Origin: Martelella radicis
GTDB lineage: Bacteria > Pseudomonadota > Alphaproteobacteria > Rhizobiales > Rhizobiaceae
DNA: 64,000 bases
Assembly: GCF_014196625.1 (NCBI RefSeq)
Contig: NZ_JACIDZ010000017.1
Coordinates: forward strand, 1 to 64,000
Reading direction: 5' to 3'
The translations under genes and the position numbers were made by a program. Under the pieces are notes generated by a model that saw only the letters and a program-made list of their open reading frames with translations, made no database searches and had not been told where the DNA came from. Of this stretch, positions 63,176-64,000 are shown piece after piece (within the stretch, counting starts at the first letter, position 1; every line of letters starts with the position of its first letter).

Positions 63176-64000
63176 TCAAAGGGCATTGTCTTCGATCACG
63201 CCTTTCAGCCAGTGATACGAGGCCTTGGGGATGCGCTGCAGCGTCGGATAGTCGACATAGACGAGCCCGAAACGCTTGGAATAACCGCGCCCCCATTCAA
63301 AATTATCCATCAGCGACCAGGCGAAATAGCCGCGCACATCATGGCCTTCATCGATCGCATCGAGCAGCGCGCCAAGATATCTGTCGAAATAGCGGATGCG
63401 GTCATTGTCGATCACCGTACGGTCGGATCTCAGCATATCAGGATAGGACGCGCCATTCTCCGTAATATAGATGACCGGCTTGCCGTAGCGGTTGCTGGTG
63501 TCGCGGATCTGCTCAAGGAAGGCGTCCGGATCGACGAGCCAGTTGACGTCGGTGAGCGGCCCCATGCCCGACGGCGGCATGACCTCGGAATAGCCCAGCG
63601 TGGCATTCGGATTGGGCGCGACGAAAACCGGATTGTAGTGGTTAAGCCCGAAGAAATCGAGTTTCTGGCTGATCTCCTCCATGTCGCCGGGCTTTATCAG
63701 CGGCTCGATCTTTTCGGCAATCGGATCGGGATAGGTGCCGAGCCACAGCGGGTCGACCATGACGCGCCGCCACATGCAGTCACCGAAAACGCGCGCCTCT
63801 TCATGGGCGGCATCGTCATAGTGCGGGCGGACGGGTCCGAGCGAGACGATATTGCCGATTTCGGCATCCGGCGCTTCGGCACGCACGGCGGACACCGTCT
63901 TGCCGTGGGCGAGATTGAGATTGTGGATCGCCTGAAGGCAGGCGTCGTAATTCTGCTTGCCCGGCGCATGGCGACCGAGATTATAGGCAACCCACGGAAT
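63176..64000 (-). CDS. GH1 beta-glucosidase, partial (5' end beyond window)
   Basis: The last 274 residues of a glycoside hydrolase family 1 enzyme are in the window; the frame is open to position 64000. HAPG near the edge and AIHNLNLAHGK are in the region before the C-terminal half. The nucleophile Glu lies in VIYITENGASYPD, followed by GYFAWSLMDNFEWGRGYSKRFGLVYVDY and the C-terminal PKASYHWLKGVI. It hydrolyses beta-glucosides, probably in the cytoplasm. It is upstream of dppB in the same direction and may be in the same transcript. Confidence 0.93.
   Translation of the reverse strand: MPWVAYNLGRHAPGKQNYDACLQAIHNLNLAHGKTVSAVRAEAPDAEIGNIVSLGPVRPHYDDAAHEEARVFGDCMWRRVMVDPLWLGTYPDPIAEKIEPLIKPGDMEEISQKLDFFGLNHYNPVFVAPNPNATLGYSEVMPPSGMGPLTDVNWLVDPDAFLEQIRDTSNRYGKPVIYITENGASYPDMLRSDRTVIDNDRIRYFDRYLGALLDAIDEGHDVRGYFAWSLMDNFEWGRGYSKRFGLVYVDYPTLQRIPKASYHWLKGVIEDNAL

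Overview
The window looks like a GC-rich alphaproteobacterial chromosome of the Hyphomicrobiales, most likely the Rhizobiaceae or a near relative. The basis is gene order (small basic ORF, murA, DUF2948, hisD, UPF0262, infA, maf, yacG), the rhizobial style of the proteins and the density of ABC and TRAP transporters. I cannot name the species. No rRNA, CRISPR array or replication origin is visible; one tRNA gene is present.

Layout. (1) Positions 1-3610 are visibly more AT-rich and form the right end of an integrated element: a probable IS21-family terminus fused to an unknown gene, a small companion ORF, and a large serine recombinase whose last codons lie inside the 3' part of a tRNA-Thr(GGT) gene. 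(2) Positions 3763-9595 are a core housekeeping block for cell wall, histidine, translation initiation and nucleotide sanitation. (3) A decayed IS5-family transposase at 9633-10089 marks the change from core to accessory DNA. (4) Positions 10230-15809 hold a ribose-type sugar ABC transporter with a metallo-beta-lactamase-fold lactonase and a divergent LacI regulator. (5) Positions 15838-25020 hold an FCD-GntR regulator and a divergent eight-gene operon (FAD oxidoreductase, crotonase, fused CoA-transferase, DapA-like aldolase, atypical epimerase, NitT/Tau-type ABC transporter) for which I know no described pathway.

(6) Positions 25396-40688 are an aromatic-acid island. It has pcaIJF (end of the beta-ketoadipate pathway), pobA, and a long operon that looks like CoA-dependent beta-oxidative shortening of hydroxycinnamates (SDR, crotonase, TRAP transporter, MarR regulator, feruloyl-CoA synthase, amidohydrolase, acyl-CoA dehydrogenase). 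It ends with a PcaR-like IclR regulator and a PobR-like AraC regulator. Together these would import ferulate or coumarate-type acids, form the CoA thioester, remove two carbons, and pass hydroxybenzoate through protocatechuate to succinyl-CoA and acetyl-CoA. The ring-cleavage genes pcaGHBCD are not in the window.

(7) Positions 40736-49232 hold a Tau-type ABC transporter with an SDR, a LysR regulator, and a deacetylase, AtzG-like, amidase and AbrB operon that suggests use of an amide or ureide compound. (8) Positions 49467-55524 hold a HutC-type GntR regulator, a TRAP transporter and a DUF3604 putative metallohydrolase. (9) Positions 55575-64000 hold a dipeptide-type ABC transporter split around a SelA-like PLP enzyme, an IclR regulator, a RidA protein and a COG3964-type amidohydrolase, then a GH1 beta-glucosidase cut by the window edge.

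All functional calls come from reading motifs and from memory of protein families. No database search was run.
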